DNA of 64,000 nt. It comes from Acinetobacter sp. LoGeW2-3 (GTDB taxonomy: Bacteria > Pseudomonadota > Gammaproteobacteria > Pseudomonadales > Moraxellaceae). The DNA lies in contig NZ_CP024011.1 of the NCBI RefSeq assembly GCF_002688565.1, positions 2,976,001 through 3,040,000 on the forward strand. Direction: 5' to 3'. This document shows positions 63,365 to 64,000 of the stretch, one piece after another (the stretch's first letter is position 1; each line of letters begins with the position of its first letter). The translations under genes were made by a program, and so were the position numbers. The notes under the pieces were generated by a model. The model worked only from the letters and a program-made list of their open reading frames with translations, was not told the origin of the DNA and searched no databases.

Positions 63365-64000
63365 TTATTGAAACTGCGGATTGATCACATAGCGTGGCAT
63401 GCGGCCTTCTAAAGTATCGACCACGTTCTGATACGCCAGTTCTGCCATGCGTTTCCGCGTTTGTGCAGTTGCTGAACCCACATGCGGCAAGGTAACGACA
63501 TTATCAAGTTTAAATAGCTCTGATTCTTGTAAAGGCTCTTTTTGATAGACATCCAGTCCTGCGGCAAAAATCTGGCGATTCTTTAAGGCTTGAATCAATG
63601 CCTGTTCATCTACCACCGAGCCGCGAGAGATATTCACAAAAACCGCATGCGACTGCATCAATGCCAACTCTTCTGCACCAATAAGCGCTTTGGAATCCGC
63701 ATTCAAATCGACTGCGACCACCACAAAGTCAGAACGCTGCAATAAAGATTTCAAATCACAATATTCTGCATTTAAGCCCTGCGCCAGTTCCAGCTTTTCA
63801 CGACGGTTATGATAAAGCACATTCATGTTAAAGCCATAAAATCCACGTCGTGCAATCGCTGCGCCAATATGACCTAAGCCAATCATCCCCAGAGTCTTAC
63901 CATAGATATCCATCCCAAATTGTGCTTCGCCGACGGTACGCTGCCACTGCCCTTGTTTGGTCCATTGATCCAGATAAGTGACTTTACGTGCAGCCGACAT
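63365..64000 (-). CDS. D-2-hydroxyacid dehydrogenase (C-terminal part, cut by window edge)
   Basis: 211 residues are visible. The NAD(P)-binding GLGHIG (41-46 of the visible part) is followed by the sugar-phosphate binding YHNRR, the catalytic Arg in NISRGSVVDE, a Glu in LDVYQKEPL and the catalytic His in LPHVGSAT. It resembles the glyoxylate/hydroxypyruvate/2-ketogluconate reductases. The ATG at the edge is an internal Met, since the family begins about 100 residues earlier. It lies 86 bp upstream of the M48 gene on the same strand. Confidence 0.9.
   Translation of the reverse strand: MSAARKVTYLDQWTKQGQWQRTVGEAQFGMDIYGKTLGMIGLGHIGAAIARRGFYGFNMNVLYHNRREKLELAQGLNAEYCDLKSLLQRSDFVVVAVDLNADSKALIGAEELALMQSHAVFVNISRGSVVDEQALIQALKNRQIFAAGLDVYQKEPLQESELFKLDNVVTLPHVGSATAQTRKRMAELAYQNVVDTLEGRMPRYVINPQFQ

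Overview
The window is a stretch of gammaproteobacterial chromosome that looks like Acinetobacter (Moraxellaceae). The reasons are the protein sequences (MetK, transketolase, HemL, ThiE, RapA), the neighbourhood tsaD <> rpsU-yqeY and rapA next to rluA, an acyl-CoA desaturase / ferredoxin reductase / FabR locus, many Ala-rich lipoproteins, and moderately AT-rich DNA with very AT-rich spacers. The genus comes from recognising sequences, not from a search. I see no insertion sequence, prophage, integron or CRISPR array.

Layout. 1-4341 (minus): the 5' part of a very large Bap-like surface adhesin gene, running off the left edge. It holds eight nearly identical 438-bp (146-aa) repeats and carries several one- or two-base deletions that break the frame. 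4828-8880: stress/detoxification genes (SDR oxidoreductase, a 58-aa charged protein, DJ-1/PfpI protein, YfcF glutathione transferase, class I amidotransferase). 8958-14661: YceI, a GNAT, a small protein, tkt and metK. 14833-17933: small lipoproteins, a VIT-family metal transporter and a YeeE/YedE sulfur transporter. 18000-20038: a one-base-overlapping pair, radical SAM DNA-repair-like protein plus partner. 20244-26876: nitronate monooxygenase, a tandem pair of glycine-zipper proteins duplicated together with their promoter regions, dusB, a DUF1615 lipoprotein, a HAD phosphatase and a small protein. 26940-29947: desaturase and ferredoxin reductase, divergent from a FabR-type repressor. 30005-39448: alpha/beta hydrolase, orphan PAAR protein, rapA, rluA, an EntB-like carrier protein with a decayed hydrolase domain, an AT-rich orphan, a GlcG/HbpS protein, hemL and thiE.

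39772-39864 (minus) holds a candidate small RNA with its own promoter, 5' hairpin and terminator. 39955-46155: an Mpo1/DUF962 protein, two tandem 485-aa CYTH-CHAD proteins (the first with an eroded CHAD domain), two conserved hypotheticals and an amidohydrolase. 46409-52613: M16 peptidase, PhzF, flavin reductase, glyoxalase II-like MBL protein and small proteins.

52752-54251 (minus) is a seven-gene tRNA cluster, Leu(TAG)-Trp-Leu(TAG) / Leu(CAG) / Leu(TAG)-Trp-Leu(TAG). It arose by duplication of a roughly 390-bp cassette, and all three transcription units use the same promoter and terminator design. 54359-64000: a kinase-like gene overlapping a patatin phospholipase gene, a DUF815 ATPase, a lipoprotein, tsaD divergent from rpsU-yqeY, a small periplasmic protein, a BepA-like M48 protease with an apparent TTG start, and the 3' part of a 2-hydroxyacid dehydrogenase gene cut by the right edge.

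Most of the window is conserved housekeeping. The parts most worth a second look are the candidate sRNA, the broken repeat array, the paired REP-like elements at 7080 and 37396, the duplicated tRNA cassette, the degenerate paralogues (CHAD, isochorismatase-like) and the AT-rich orphan gene.
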